Assembly: GCF_000003195.3 (NCBI RefSeq)
Contig: NC_012870.2
Location: forward strand, 23,986,501 to 24,050,500
Direction: 5' to 3'
Length of the DNA: 64,000 nucleotides
Source of the DNA: Sorghum bicolor
Taxonomy: Eukaryota > Streptophyta > Magnoliopsida > Poales > Poaceae
The notes under the pieces were generated by a model. It saw only the letters and a program-made list of their open reading frames with translations, was not told the origin of the DNA and searched no databases. Position 1 is the first letter of the stretch, and every line of letters starts with the position of its first letter. The position numbers and the translations under genes are program-made. Below, piece by piece: positions 48,284-60,795 of this stretch.

Positions 48284-49122
48284 CATGTCTAGGAAGAGGT
48301 CCCTTGCCCAAAGACAATTGGATGATTCATCATCCGATGATGGTTGTTCTATGATATTATCGGCTGGTCAAATTCTATTACTGTCAAAGGTCATAGAGTT
48401 ATTTACCGTGACAGAGAAGGCGGCCATCATAGGATGTATCAAGATTATTTGGCTGAGAATCCAACATATGGTCCAGAATTATTCCGTAGAAGGTTTTTGC
48501 ACTTTAATTTCAGATTAAATTGTTTTGTGTGGTCAAATATTATTTCCGTTGCCAAACTTAAATTTTTTTGGTTCAGGTATAGGATGTATAGGGATCTTTT
48601 CTTACGCATAATGAACTCTGTTAAAGAACACGATGATTATTTTGTACAGAAAAGGAAATGCAGCCAATGTACTTGGCCTGAGTTGCTTTCAAAATGTGAC
48701 TGCCGCAATGCGTATGCTAAGTTATGAAATGGCTGCTGATACGACAGATGAGTACGTTCGCATTGCTGAAAGTACATCGCTCGATAGCGTGCGTCACTTT
48801 GTTCGTGCAGTTGTTGAGGTGTTTGGAGATGAATACCTCAGACATCCCAATGTGGTGGACACAACACACTTGCTTGTAATGGGTGAGAAAAAGGATTTTC
48901 AAGAATGTTAGGGTCCATTGATTGTATGCATTGGGCGTGAAAGAATTGTCCATATGACAAACAAGGTCATTACAAGGGCCATATGGATAAGCCCACTATC
49001 ATTTTGGAGGCTGTAGCTTCTGAGGACCTTTAGATATGGCATGCTTTCTTTGGAATGCCCGGCTCTCATAATGAACGTGCAACCAAATTCATTTTAAATC
49101 AAGTGCAACAAGGATTTGCATA
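48284..49122 (+). pseudogene. Harbinger-type (DDE_Tnp_4/Plant_tran) transposase remnant
   Basis: Fragments in order: PTYGPELFRRRF (48465-48500), a probable intron ending CAG near 48576, RYRMYRDLFLRIMNSVKEHD, FQNVTAAMRMLSYEMAADTTDEYVRIAEST, VVEVFGDEYLRHPN, GSIDCMHW (first catalytic aspartate), KPTIILEAVASEDL and IWHAFFGMPGSHNER. At least three stops and two frame changes interrupt the frame, and the C-terminal catalytic part is missing beyond about 49120. It would have cut and joined the element ends at TTA targets. Confidence 0.85.
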
Positions 49123-49263
49123 ATGGAAACAAAAGGTTCTGCATATAATTAAACAAAGTTTTTGCCTAGTGGAAACAAATATTGAGCTGATAAAAATAAT
49201 CTAAATTGAATTTCCACAACGTCGACTCACGATCTCCTTCTACATCATCTCAAGCCATTGACG

Positions 49264-50400
49264 CTACAACGGGTTGAGGGAGTTCGTGTCGGTGAACATA
49301 ATTTCTTTCTCCTGCTTCATCAAGTCGGCTTCAGCTCGTTTGTCCTCCGCTTGAGCTCTAATTTCTTTCTCCTGCTTCATCAAGTCGGCTTCAGCTCGTT
49401 TGTCCTCCGCTTGAGCTCTTTTTTCCTCAGTTACTAGACGCTTCTTCTCTACCTCAAGTGCTTCCTTTTCTAGCTCTAGTGCCGCCAGAAACCTCTCCTG
49501 CTTTGTCTTCTCTTTTTCGTTGTCGGCCACCTCCTTCTTTGCCCACATCTTGTCGAGGGCCTCCAAGCAAGCTTCGCCACCTCCTCACCTAAGATTTTCT
49601 TTAACCTTCTTTACCCCATCAGACCTTTTCCTTCCTCCGGTTTCTGCAGCAGCAGTAGCATCGGTGGCCTCCTTCTCATGGTCATTATTGTCTTCCCTTG
49701 GCCTGGCGACCTTGGTGGAATTTTTTTTGGTCTTCTTTCCTGTGCCTGCTTGTTTCTCCAGCTCTAGAAGTTCAATCCTCTTGGCTTTCCACTTGTCCTC
49801 CTCCTTAAGTATGTTCCAACAAGACACCACACTGCACTTCTTCCCTTCCTTGGTTTCTCCCCCTGAGAACATCTTGAGGGCACTTGCAATCTGCACAAGT
49901 AGTATGTCAATATATATAGTTGTCACAGAAAAACATGAAGTTAAAAATTTAAGACATATTACCCTGTCTTGTATAGTTGTACCACTTTGATTTCTACGTT
50001 CAATCGCTTCATAACACGAACAAAACTTGTTCACTAGAGACTGAATTGTGAGCCATCTATTCAAAAGTGAACTCTCTGTCCTTGGAGTTGTACCTTTATT
50101 GTGCTTCTCAAAGTGAGCATGAACCTTACCCCAAAACGAGGTACAATTTTGATTGGCCCCATGGATGGGATCTTTGCTAGCAATCAACCATCCTTCACAA
50201 ACAAGTTCATCTTCATCCACACTAATATTTTTGGACCTCTTCATTCCCTTGTTACCATGACTAGCAACAGCTTCCACCTCTGGACTACTCTGTGTTTCCT
50301 GTGCAGTCAGCGGAATTCCATTGTCGTCCAAACCAGAAACATGGGCAGCATCTCTATTCAAAAGAATCCCGGACAAGAAACCTTCTCCTTGACGATCCAT
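49264..50400 (-). pseudogene. PIF/Harbinger accessory protein (Myb/SANT-like, NAM-associated), one stop
   Basis: It reads from MDRQGEGFLSGIL at 50400 on the minus strand. A trihelix/SANT-like part (about residues 50-140) contains LVCEGWLIASKDP and FWGKVHAHFEKHN and SLLNRW. A probable 72-bp intron (49891-49962) follows. A NAM-associated C-terminal part has KWKAKRIELLELEKQAG. One in-frame TGA (49585-49587) separates it from a long charged coiled coil in which a 20-residue unit beginning RAQAEDKRAEADLM is repeated exactly once. In PIF/Harbinger elements this protein binds DNA and brings the transposase to the nucleus. The single stop makes it a recent or marginal pseudogene. Confidence 0.8.
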
Positions 50401-51262
50401 CTCAATGAATCTGAAATACGAGGGCGCGGTATGCAATCATGTATATATGCAGTATGAGATCGAAGCCATATACGAGATCGATGTATACCAATCTAGACCG
50501 AAGCAATACCTGCAGACGATCCGATGGAGCACCTGGTCGGCAAGGTTGTTCACAACGGCGGAGATCGATGAATACCTGCAGATCGTGATTTCCAGCAGGA
50601 TCCGATGGAGTTTTGTGCAGATCATGATTTCCAGCATGAATACCTGGACGACGTGTCTTGTGCAGATTGCGATGACAGCAGGGATCCAAGGAAGATGGCG
50701 CGATGACGGCAGGGATCTTCACCTTATGGAGGACCTGGTCGATCCGAGGAAGAGGGCGCGATGACGGCACCGATCTTCACCACGGCGCGCGGCGACTTCG
50801 ATGGAACGGCAGCGAAGACGCAGAAGGAAGACGTAGAGGAGACGACAGCCGGCCACTTCGAAGGAACGGCATGCGGCGACTTCGAAGGAAGAGGGCGCGA
50901 TGACGGTGGGAACAAGGCCAGAACTTTCACGTGTCTCGCAGGAACGGCAGCGAATATGCAGAATCGCGTGATGGCAAGCGCGTCCGCGCGGCGGATACCT
51001 ACGCGTGCGGCTCAGATATTTGGCAAGCGAAACAATTTGGCAAGTGGGAATATCAAACTGTTGGAACAAACTTTTTGCCTATTTTGCTAAATTTTTTAGG
51101 ATGGCAAGTGCTTTAGCAAATTATTAGAGATACTCTTAGGTCCCGCCTACTTGGCTATCGTAATAACCAACCACTCATCAAGGCCATCTGCCGCTAAAAC
51201 GCTGATAGGACCCTTATAGGACCCTGTCGATATTATAGGCGCCATCTACTATATGCCTGCAA

Positions 51263-51722
51263 TCTATAACTCTTATAAAGCTAAACCTTATTAGATGAAT
51301 TCTCTCTTAATGCAAGGTGTCCACATCATTTCCCACTAAGTGATCCACTAAATATTTTATCTCTTCGTGCAAGGTATCCACATCATTCTCCAATAAGTCC
51401 ATGTCATCACATATTAATTATAAAAAAATGAACATGCCATCTATATCATGTGAAGTACTTTAAAATTTTAATCTATTAACATACAAGTCATGTACATACA
51501 CCATTTGTTTCATCACCAATTAATTTCTCTATAATGTAACTAAATATTAGTTTTTATTCTATTAGCTTAGCAATTTTTTACTAGATCTAAGACAATGAAA
51601 TACATGCAAATCAAATTCATATGTATACATACATAATAGACTAAATATCAAATAGTAATGCTATGTATATAATGATTTATTTTTAAAAAAATCTCGGAGC
51701 AACGCGTGGAAAATTTACCTAG
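51263..51722. mobile_element. Possible non-autonomous Helitron
   Basis: The left end TCTATAACTCTTATAAAGCT is preceded by A, and the right end, AACGCGTGGAAAATTTACCTAG, closes with CTAG followed by T. Starting with TC, ending with CTRR and inserting between A and T are Helitron traits; the words before CTAG resemble common grass Helitron ends. No strong 3' hairpin is visible, so the call is tentative. Confidence 0.4.
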
Positions 51723-52043
51723 TTCTTTTAAAAACAAATGCCGCATTCATGATTAATCATTCAAAAAATATTGTTTTTTAAAAAATTCCAAGAGAGCTCT
51801 AATAAGCCCTCGTCACTGGACGCGGCAAATGTGGAGGTTCTCATCCTGCTGGCAGGGCGCCCACATCTGTTGGCCATCGTACACTTCACTATATATGGCC
51901 AACGGGCCGTGCCAACCCGGACCGACGGCCGACATGACACCGGGCCACATCGGGCCACCGTGCCTCACGGGCCGTGCCTATGGCGTGCCCGTGCCGCGCC
52001 TACGGCCCAAGGCACGGTCCGTGGGCCGTTTTGTCGGGCCATG
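51723..52043. other. Spacer before copia element D
   Basis: A GC-rich stretch (51880-52040) with repeated GGGCCGTGCC/CGGGCC phrases, probably a piece of another unclassified repeat. No coding region. Confidence 0.4.
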
Positions 52044-54657
52044 TGAAAGGTCCTGATATGGCTAGAGGAGGGGTGAATAGCCTATTTAAAAATTCTACAA
52101 ACTCACTAGAGCAAGAGGTTAGTAAATAACAAAACGAAGCTTTTTGCTCTAGCTCTAAAGGGGTGTTTGCAAGCCACCTATCCAACAATTCTAGTTGATA
52201 TAATCACTAAGCACACAAGAGCTATGTCACTACTTACACTAGAAAGCTACCTAAAGTTTCTATACAAGTAAGCTACTCTAGTTTACGGGAATGTAAAAAG
52301 AGATGATTTGATCTTTATACCGTCGCGTAAAGGGGATGAACCAATCAATAATATAAAGTCCAATCACCGGGAGAAATCCAATGAACAATTAAAATGGAGA
52401 CACACAATTTTCTCCCGAGGTTCACGTGCTTGCCGACACGCTACGTCCCCGTTGTGTCGACCAACACTTGGTGGTTTGGTGGCTAAGAGGTGTAACACGA
52501 ACCTCATCCTCACTAGGACACCACAAGAACCGACCCACAAGTGAGGTAACTCAATGACACGAGCAATCCACTAGAGTTATCTTTCGACTCTCCGCCGGAG
52601 AAGGTACAAAACCCCTCACAATCACCGGGAGATGGCCACGAACAATCACCAACTCGTGCCAAAGCTCCTCCGCTGCTCCAAGCCGTCTAGGTAGCGGCAA
52701 CCACCAAGAGTAACAAGAAAACCGCAGCTAGAACGATCCCCAGGTGCCACTAGATGCAATCACTCAAGCAAATGCACTTGGAATCACTCTCAATCTCACA
52801 AAGATGAATAATCTATGAAGGAGATGAGTGAGAGGTGTTTGCTTAGGCTCACAAGGATGTCAAGTATGTTAGAATGCCAAGAGAGTGAGTCCTAAGTTAG
52901 CCAACACGTATTTATAAGCCCCTCAAACAAAAAGAGCCGTTGGCTCTTCCACTAGGCAAAACTCAGGGTCACCGGACGCACTTAAGGGGGCACCAGACGC
53001 TCAACCCCTGCGTCCGGTGCTCTGGAAACAACCACGTGTTAGAGTCTAACGGTAACCTGCAAAGCACCGGACGCTGAGCAAGTTGCCACCGGACGCGTCC
53101 GGTGCACACCGGTCCTAAACTCAGGGAGGCCTGCTGATTCGAGGGGTCACCAGACGCTGAGCACCGGACCATCCGGTGCTCACCGGACTTAAACCCAGGG
53201 AGCACTGCAAAACGCCCGGACACCGGACGCACCCCATCGGACGCACAGGCCAACGTCCGGTGCCTGGCATCCGGTGCCTAACCCTAACCGTGTCAGGTTG
53301 CCTGTACACCGGACACACAGACATAGCGTCCGGTGAGTGTTTCTCTCCCACGACTTCTCCAAAATTTCCCATCGGCGCAATAGAAAATATGCACTTTATT
53401 TTCTCAAAAGCACCGAATCCCGCCTCGCAAGCTCGGTGGGAGGGAGAGAGGAACCCATCCTCTCTCTACCCTTCAAACTCCACCTCCTTCTCAAAGTGTG
53501 CCAACACCACAATGTTTAAACCAACTTGTGCACGTGTGTTAGCATTTTCACAATCATTTTCTTCGAAGGAGTTAAGTTAGCTCACTAGGTTCTAAATGCA
53601 TGCTGAAGAACTTGGAGAACGATGAAGAACGAACCAGTTGCTGCAAAAGTACAATGTTGAGGAAGATCCGACAGATCCGGCTCCTCCTCCGCTCTCCTCT
53701 TCTCTCTCTCTCTCCCTATTTTCTAGATTACAACTAGAACTAACTAGAACTAGAACTAGATGAACTAGAACTAGAACTAGATGAACTAGAGGGATCCTCT
53801 CTACTTGGATGAATAATTGAAACCCTAGCTTTGATTCTGTAGAAGAGGTCTGTTCTCCAGGGGCCAGGGGCCTGCTTATATAGCCCTTCCAAATGACCGT
53901 GAGCCGTCGGATCAAACCGACCTTAATCGCACGGTTTTCCTTGATCCTCAAAGGCGGTGGAGCACGATCCGCGAGACCTGCCCTGATTGGTCACCAGGGC
54001 AGAGCGGGCACCCAAGAGGGGAGGGCGGGCGCCCTGCCCCTGGGCCCGCTCTACCTCCCGTTCGTTCCCGTGGCTTCTGGAGTCTTCTAGATGATAGAAA
54101 ATTGGCACACACGTTAATGTCTCTATGTAAACCCGACGTGTGGGCCTTTCCTCCATGTTTCCTGATAACCCCCTACAGAAATAGACAAACACCAAAACTC
54201 GTGGAATTCTGTCAGATGAAACCCTAATTTTGGATGTTGGTTGCATATAGGTCCTTTTCCATGATTAGTTGACGGTTAAATGTGAGCATTAAGAACCGCC
54301 AACACATGCACAAGAACAATGACACCTAGTGGGACTTGATAACCGCTTAGCCAAAGAATTTCCCTCTTTATAGTATGGCTATCTATCCTAAATGTGATCA
54401 CACCCTCTATGGTGTCTTGATCACCAAAACCAAAACCCTAAGCAATACCTTTGCCTTGATCTCCATAAGGTTTTGTTCTTCTCTTTCTTCTTTTCCGAGT
54501 TGAGCACTTTATCATCTTGTGGTCATCACCATCATTACAATGATCATCACTTGCTCTATCACTTGGCATGTACCAACCTCATTAAGTCTAAACACACTTA
54601 GTATAGAGGTTAGTATTAGGGTTTCATCAATTATCCAAAACCAAACTAGGGCTTTCA
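52044..54657 (-). repeat. 3' LTR of copia element D, containing solo LTR E
   Basis: Read on the minus strand it begins TGAAAGCCCTAG after the polypurine tract and ends CCTTTCA at 52044. Without the nested solo LTR (53604-54304) and one target copy it is about 1.9 kb. The stretch 52960-53340 is full of CACCGGACGC/GCGTCCGGTG words in both orientations, a feature I know from grass Maximus-type LTRs. Confidence 0.75.
53604..54304 (-). mobile_element. Solo LTR E, Athila-like family of A-C
   Basis: It is 701 bp with the 5-bp target duplication CATGC on both sides (53599-53603 and 54305-54309). On the minus strand it begins TGTTGGCGG and ends GTTCTTCA. It shares the family core (ACGAGTTTTGGTGTTTGTC), two GC boxes (near 54003-54013 and 54022-54034), a TATA box (53875-53884) and the GGCCCCTGGAG block with A-C. 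A short minisatellite of GAACTA units lies at 53733-53796. The absence of internal sequence shows LTR-LTR recombination. Confidence 0.9.
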
Positions 54658-55767
54658 ATCTCCCCCTTTTTGGTAATTGATGACAACCCTTTTTACAAAG
54701 ATTTTCAATAAAATTTTCTTGGATTCATGTTGCTTGTCCAAGCATTTTACCATGTGCAAAGATTATGGACAAGTTTCATAAACCCAAATTGGTAGCAATT
54801 GCTCCCCCAACATATGTGCTAAGAGTTTGGATTTGAAAGCTTGCACATATGCTTGAATAGGAAATAGAGGAGTCAATTTCTACCAAATGATGCTAAGGTG
54901 TAAAGAATCGACCTTTGAAGCGTGATACCAATCGGAGTTGCCAATGTACACCATCCTTAGCACCATTAGTAACTAGACATTCACAAAACTAGAACACCCC
55001 ATGAGATCAACATTATAAACAAGGTTCTAGTACCACTTGTGAAACAAATAAAGGTCTAGTTACACTACCTATGCATGCTAGTTCTTCATTTCATCAATCA
55101 AACTTACAACTAGCATACACCACACAAGCAAGGCATTGGAGAGAAAGCTTCTAAAGCTAATGTAAATGCAAGCAACCATATGTGATGCACATACAAATGC
55201 AACATACAAGTATATGAGCTTGCTCCCCCTACTTGTGTGCTTCAAAATTTTAATTGATCCCCTTGTTTTATCATGTTACTCCCCTATCTTAAATCTTTGG
55301 GAAATTTTCTCCCCCTTTGTCATCAATGACCACAAAAGGTGAGCTCAAATTTTAGATAGGTTACTGTAAGACCATGTGAAATGAGATCATTTTCCCAAAT
55401 TGGTCCAATCTAGATTACTTGCCTAAGATATTTAACTCGGTTTGATCCAAGGACAAGCTTCTTCACACCTCTAAATAAGGGTTATCTTGTACCATGTTGA
55501 ATTAAACACTTATAGCTCATATTCTAGATCAAACACTAGGATTGCAAGCCCATAAACATGTCATATGTTACCACTAGATCAAGTCAAGCATAAAAGCAAT
55601 AGTGGTACCATACAAACATCAAATTTATTTGTTTTTTATGAATGAGCCTAAGACATGTAAGGAATGACTAGATGCACTGAACAAGTCCTTAGCAAAGATG
55701 GATGACATGTGAAACAATTTCACCTTGCTTTGCTCGAAGGAGAGGCATGTCATATAGTGGGGGTGCA
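54658..55767. other. 3' noncoding region and polypurine tract of copia D
   Basis: The polypurine tract is at 54658-54671 (minus strand). A second purine-rich motif, CAAAGGGGGAG, lies near 55310. There is no ORF. Confidence 0.65.
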
Positions 55768-57770
55768 TCAACACATATTTGAGAAGTCAAGTATGTTCAA
55801 TTCATTCCTTAGCTTGCAAAACCTGTTCTCATCAAGTGGCTTGGTGAATATATCGGTAAGTTGATCATCGGTGCCTATACTCTCAATGCAAATGTCCTCT
55901 TTTTGTTGGTGATCTCTTATGAAATGATGGCGGACATCTATGTGCTTTGTTCTTGAGTGTTGAACCGGATTGTTGGTGAGCTTCACGGCACTTTCATTGT
56001 CACATAGCAATGGCACTTGCTTGAAGTTGATCCCAAAATCTTTCAAGGTTGCCTTCATCCATAGGATTTGTGCACAGCAACTACCGTCCGCAATGTACTC
56101 CACTTCGGCGGTTGATAGTGCAACACTGTTTTGCTTCTTGGATAACCATGAGACAAGTGATCTTCCTAATAGTTGACATGTGCCCGATGTTCTTCTTCTC
56201 TCAACTTTGCATCCCGCATAGTCCGAATTGGAATATCCAACAAGTTCAAACTTTGCACCTTTGGGATACCATAAACCAACATTTTGTGTATGCTTCAAGT
56301 ACCTCAATATTCTCTTTGTTGCTTTCAAATGACTTTCTCTTGGTGAGGCTTGGAATCTTGCACACATGCATACACTAAACATGACATCTGGTCTTGATGC
56401 GGTAACATAGAGTAGGCTTCCAATCATAGACCGATATAACTTTTGATCCACCATATTTCCACTTGTGTCACTATCTAGGCTTCCATTTGTTCCCATTGGA
56501 GTGCTAATTGACTTTGCATCATCCATACCAAACTTCTTGAACATGTCTTTAAAGTACTTGCCTTGACTCACAAATGTGCCATTTTTCAATTGCTTGATTT
56601 GAAGACCAAGGAAGTAGCTAGTTTCTCCAATCATTGACATCTCAAACTCATTAGGCATCATGTTTCCAAACTCTTCACAAAATTCTTGATTGGTTGATCC
56701 AAATATGATATCATCAACATATATTTGCAACACAAACAAGTCTTTGCCAATCTTCTTGGTGAAGAGAGTGGTGTCAACCTTGCCCATCTTGAAACCTTTA
56801 GAGAGTAAGAAATCTCTCAACCTCTCATACCATGCTCTTGGTGCTTGCTTCAAACCATACAATGCCTTAGCTTGTAAATATGGTTTGGTTTCTTGTCATC
56901 TTCAAAACTAGGAGGTTGCTCAACATAGACTTCTTCATTTATATAGCCATTGAGAAATGCACTCTTAACGTCCATTTGGTATAGCTTGATGTTATGAGCA
57001 CAAGCATAGGCTAACAAGATCCTAATTACTTCCAATCTTGCAACCGGGGCATATGTTTCACCAAAGTCAAGACCTTCAACTTGAGTATAGCCTTGTGCTA
57101 CCGATCTTGCTTTGTTCCTTACAACTATCCCATCTTGATCTTGCTTGTTGCGAAAGACCCATCTAGTACCAATGACATTATGATCACTAGGCCTCTCAAC
57201 TAATTCCCATACTTGATTTCTTTTGAAGTTGTTAAGCTCTTCATGCATAGCATTAACCCAATCAACATCTCTCAATGCTTCATCAATCTTCTTTGGCTCA
57301 ATGTGAGACACAAAGGAGAAATGCTCACAAAATGATGCTAATCTTGATCTAGTTTGCACTCCTCTTTGAATGTCACCTATGATATGATCCAATAGATGAT
57401 CTCTCGCAATATTTGTTGGTTGGAGTATTTGCACTTGATTGCTTGCACTTGGTTGATCATGTGATGATGTACTAGCTTGTTGATCTTGCACTTGTGTACC
57501 ACTTGTACTAGCTTGATTTTGATCATATAACCACTAGCTTGCACATTAGAGGTAGGAAGCACTTGATCTTTGTCATCTTCAACATCAATCACCTCTCTAG
57601 GCCTTAAATCACAAATGTCCATATTCTTCATTGCATCGGCCAATTGAGTGCCTCTCACATCATCTAGATTTTCAACTTCCTCTTGAGAGCCATTGGTTTC
57701 ATCAAATTCAACATCATGCACCTCTTCAAGAGTACTATTGACACTAGCTAACACCACTTAGATACTAGGT
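55768..57770 (-). pseudogene. Copia polyprotein: reverse transcriptase and RNase H, frame-shifted
   Basis: On the minus strand, after a linker ending GVQTRSRLASFCEHFSF, come the copia RT start (EPKKIDEALRDVDWVNAM), WVFRNKQDQDG, QMDVKSAFLNGYINEEVYVE, then ALYGLKQAPRAWYERL, the catalytic LQIYVDDIIFGS, and RNase H with ALSTAEVEYIADGSC and KHIDVRHHF, ending LDFSNMC before a TGA at 55768-55770. There are two frame shifts, near 57525 and near 56868 (at YKL|ALYGL, one base missing). Upstream the frame is closed by a stop next to the insertion of element C. RT copies the element RNA into DNA and RNase H removes the RNA; this copy could not do so. Confidence 0.92.
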
Positions 57771-59251
57771 TGTCATCCCCAGCATGGTGCCAGAGTGTAC
57801 AAAGGTATTTATAAATGTAAAGGCTCTCTAGAAAATAATCTATTCTATTTGCAAGCACACAGATAAAACACCTCATTGTAGCATTTCACCAGGATAAGTA
57901 TTCCAGGTATCGTTATTTATAATTTTGCTCAAGAGAACTAAGGAGATTAAATTAAGGGCAAAATCTATCAAGGCATAGACTAGAGATAAACTTGCAAGAC
58001 ATGATTACTAATGAGAAACTCGTCACACAGTCACTTACTTTAGCAGGGGGTAAACCATAAAGATAATGATAATGAAGTATAAGTTCAAGGGATAAATAAC
58101 ATAGCGATTAGAAAATAGACTACTCCTCATATATGTAGGTGATGTCGGATTAGCTAGAGAATGGATTCTAAGTTATCTACTAACTACTAAGTCATAATCT
58201 ACTCTAGTTATCTACAAGATCATATATAGCATAAAAGACTCTTTATTCATGTATAAGGAACATTGATAAAGTAAATCAGAGCATCGCACAACTTACTCCA
58301 CAATACCGGTTCTGCCTGTCCTATCAACGGAGGGTGGACTATATAAGAATCAACGAAGCTGTCACTATCGCGAACTACCACACAACCCGGCCAATAGGAT
58401 ACATTTGCAGATAAATAACATCTAAGCACCACGCTCACATGTGATCTATCACCTAACTCCCTCGCGTTAAGAGCTAAGCGCTTTGCAAACTTATACATAA
58501 ACTCATTATCAGTCATAACTATATCAAATATAGAACTAGAGCAAACTAAGAACATAATAATTAAAGACATATTGCAATTAGAACAATAGAATTAGAGAAA
58601 GATATGAATAATACCAATCTTTATTACCGAAGATCCGAATCCAGAGCGTAGTGCTCTACTTCTCTAATTGCTATCTAATCAAACCTCTAAACTTGAAGGA
58701 TTAGGGAGTAGCTAATTCTAATTCTCTGTGGGAGAGAAGCTCTAAACCCTAACTTTGATGGCTACCTCTGAATAATGATTTCTTCTCTTCTCCTCTCTCC
58801 TCCAGGGGTGGAGAGGCCTTGGTTATATAGTCCTTTCAAGTGAATTTGGGCCGTCAGATCAAACCGACATAGATTGTATGGTTTAGATTGATCCTTTAGG
58901 TCGGTGGAGTTTAGTCCCGAAGCAGAGTCCCGATCCAACTCCTGGCCAGGGCGGGCGCCCAAGGGGGGTGGGCGGGCGCCCTGCACCCGAGCCCGATCGT
59001 GTTCTCGTTCGTTCCCGTGGCTTCTGGACTCTTCTAGATTCAGGAAAATTGCGCGGCACGTAATTATCTCGTTGTAAACATGACATGTGGGCCTTCTCTC
59101 CATATTCTCTGATAACCCCCTGCAGAAATAGATAAACACCAAAGCTTATGGAATTCTGTCAGATAAAACCTTAATTCTAGATGTTTGTTTCATATTGATC
59201 CTTTTCCATGTTTATTTGAATATTAATTTTAGTACTTAAGGACCGTCAACA
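57771..59251 (-). repeat. 3' LTR of retrotransposon C
   Basis: It is 1481 bp on the minus strand, beginning TGTTGACGGTCCTTAAGTA and ending GGGGATGACA. It shares the family core, two GC boxes (58949-58960 and 58970-58981), a TATA box (58824-58830) and the CCCCTGGAGGAGAG block. The boundary at 57771 is inferred from the TGT...ACA termini and the switch to copia sequence. Confidence 0.82.
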
Positions 59252-60795
59252 AACTCCTCCAAGCTTACCCTTTACTCGTCCCTGAGCAAACAGCTAAACT
59301 CAGACGAATCAAAAGTTGCTTTGATGTTTTCTATCCTGATAGGCACACATGCTTTTACATAAAAATTCTTCCAGATTAGAGTGAAGTATTATGGAGTTTA
59401 GTACCTGCACTTAAGTCTTAAGTAATTGAAAGACAAAATAGTTAAGTCAAGCACTATTCCTCCTATCTATACTTCACCTTTGTTCTAGAGTTTTTCATAA
59501 GTTTTTTCAAAATAAAACTCAGAGTTCCCACCAATGATTCTCTCAAATCTCTCTATGTGTGGTATTTGTGGATCCTTACCAAAATGTCACTTACCTGTAG
59601 CTAATGGAATATTTAAGTGGAGCTCATAGGAGTGAAAAACAGTTCATACATATGTTGTCTAATCGAGCCATGGATCCAAAGGAACTCAGCATATAATTAA
59701 ATCAAGATGTGCATATGTGATGGAGTAAATGATAGTGATGGTAAAAATGTATAAGTGATAATAAAACTTAGTTCTCATTGCTCCTTATATTGCTATCTCT
59801 TCTCTTCTTTGATCTTTGCTTTGGGAGAACATGGGCTATCTTTTTTTTCTCTTTCTTTTTTTTAGGTGGGCAGTAGATACCCCTAATTCTACTGTCGGAC
59901 ACTTGTCTATTTTTTTCCGCTCAAGTGGGCATCTTTGTACCCCTAATTCTACTCCGGACACTTTTCCATTTTTACCTCTCGTCTCACTCTTTTTCTTTCT
60001 TTTCCGAGGTTCCGGGCACTTGCTCCTTTTTATTTCCTCGCTTATTTTTGCATAACCCATGCCTCTTCTGCATTGAATCTTTTTGGAGAGAGAGAATAAC
60101 AATACTTTGGACAGTGAGTGATAATATTATTTTTAGCAATTTTAATAAATGGTGATGGATGGTGTAGTAGATGTGTGCAAGTGAATATCTTAATTTAACC
60201 ACATGAAAAGCTCCTAAGGGTCTACACAGCTCGATCAAACTCAATGTGAAGTAAAAGATGTTATAGCAAGTATGGCTGTGGTAGGTAGTTTGTAATGCTA
60301 GGAACTCATCATGTGCTTTGTAAGTTTTCAAAATAAATCTCCAGAACTTAGTGTAGTAGGAACAAGATAAACAGCAGCTCAAACTTTATATTATACCTTT
60401 TCTCTTACCTAGTTTTTAGTTTTATGTTTCCCATAGATAGTAATTTTAGTTTTAGTAATTCCTAGAAGAATTCTAATATAAAAGCTAGGTACTTGAAAGT
60501 AAGCAAACAGAGCAACTGTTCATCATTTCCATCATGCATCTTTTTGGTCTTTTTATGTTTCTAGAGATTAACACTTAACAGATAAATAAAGCATACTTAT
60601 CTATACACTCTTTTTATTTTGTTTTCATATTTATAAAATGCAGTAAATTTAAGCAAGAAAATATTTATTGGGTTTTCTAAGTTTTTCTCTTTAAGATAAA
60701 AAACTAAAATAGAAAGGAATAAATAAGAAAAGCAAATAAAAACTTACTTGATAAATTGGGGAGGAACTCCCCCAAGCTGGATGTTGCTGTCGGTC
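59252..60795. other. 3' noncoding module of element C
   Basis: Reverse-oriented homologue of 30790-32951 and 26460-28666. The polypurine tract GCTTGGAGGAGTT is at 59252-59264. The conserved CCTAATTCTACTGTCGGACA block occurs at about 59881 and, in a variant form, again at about 59942. A CCCCCAAGCTGG polypurine motif lies at 60769-60780. Confidence 0.8.

Larger units (their letters stand above)
47850..51135. mobile_element. PIF/Harbinger transposon, 3.3 kb, both genes decayed
   Basis: The left end GAGCATCTCCAACAGTTTGC and the reverse complement of the right end (GAGTATCTCTAATAATTTGC) match at 16 of 20 bases. TTA follows the right end (51136-51138). Inside are a Harbinger-type transposase remnant on the plus strand and a Myb/SANT-like accessory gene on the minus strand, the standard two-gene content of this superfamily. 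Subterminal TTTGGCAAGTG and CTTGCCAAAT phrases repeat at both ends. Confidence 0.82.

Noticed and set aside
59816..60102. Frames on both strands in the T-rich part of element C
   Set aside because: They lie in the 3' noncoding module and match the conserved untranslated block of A and B.
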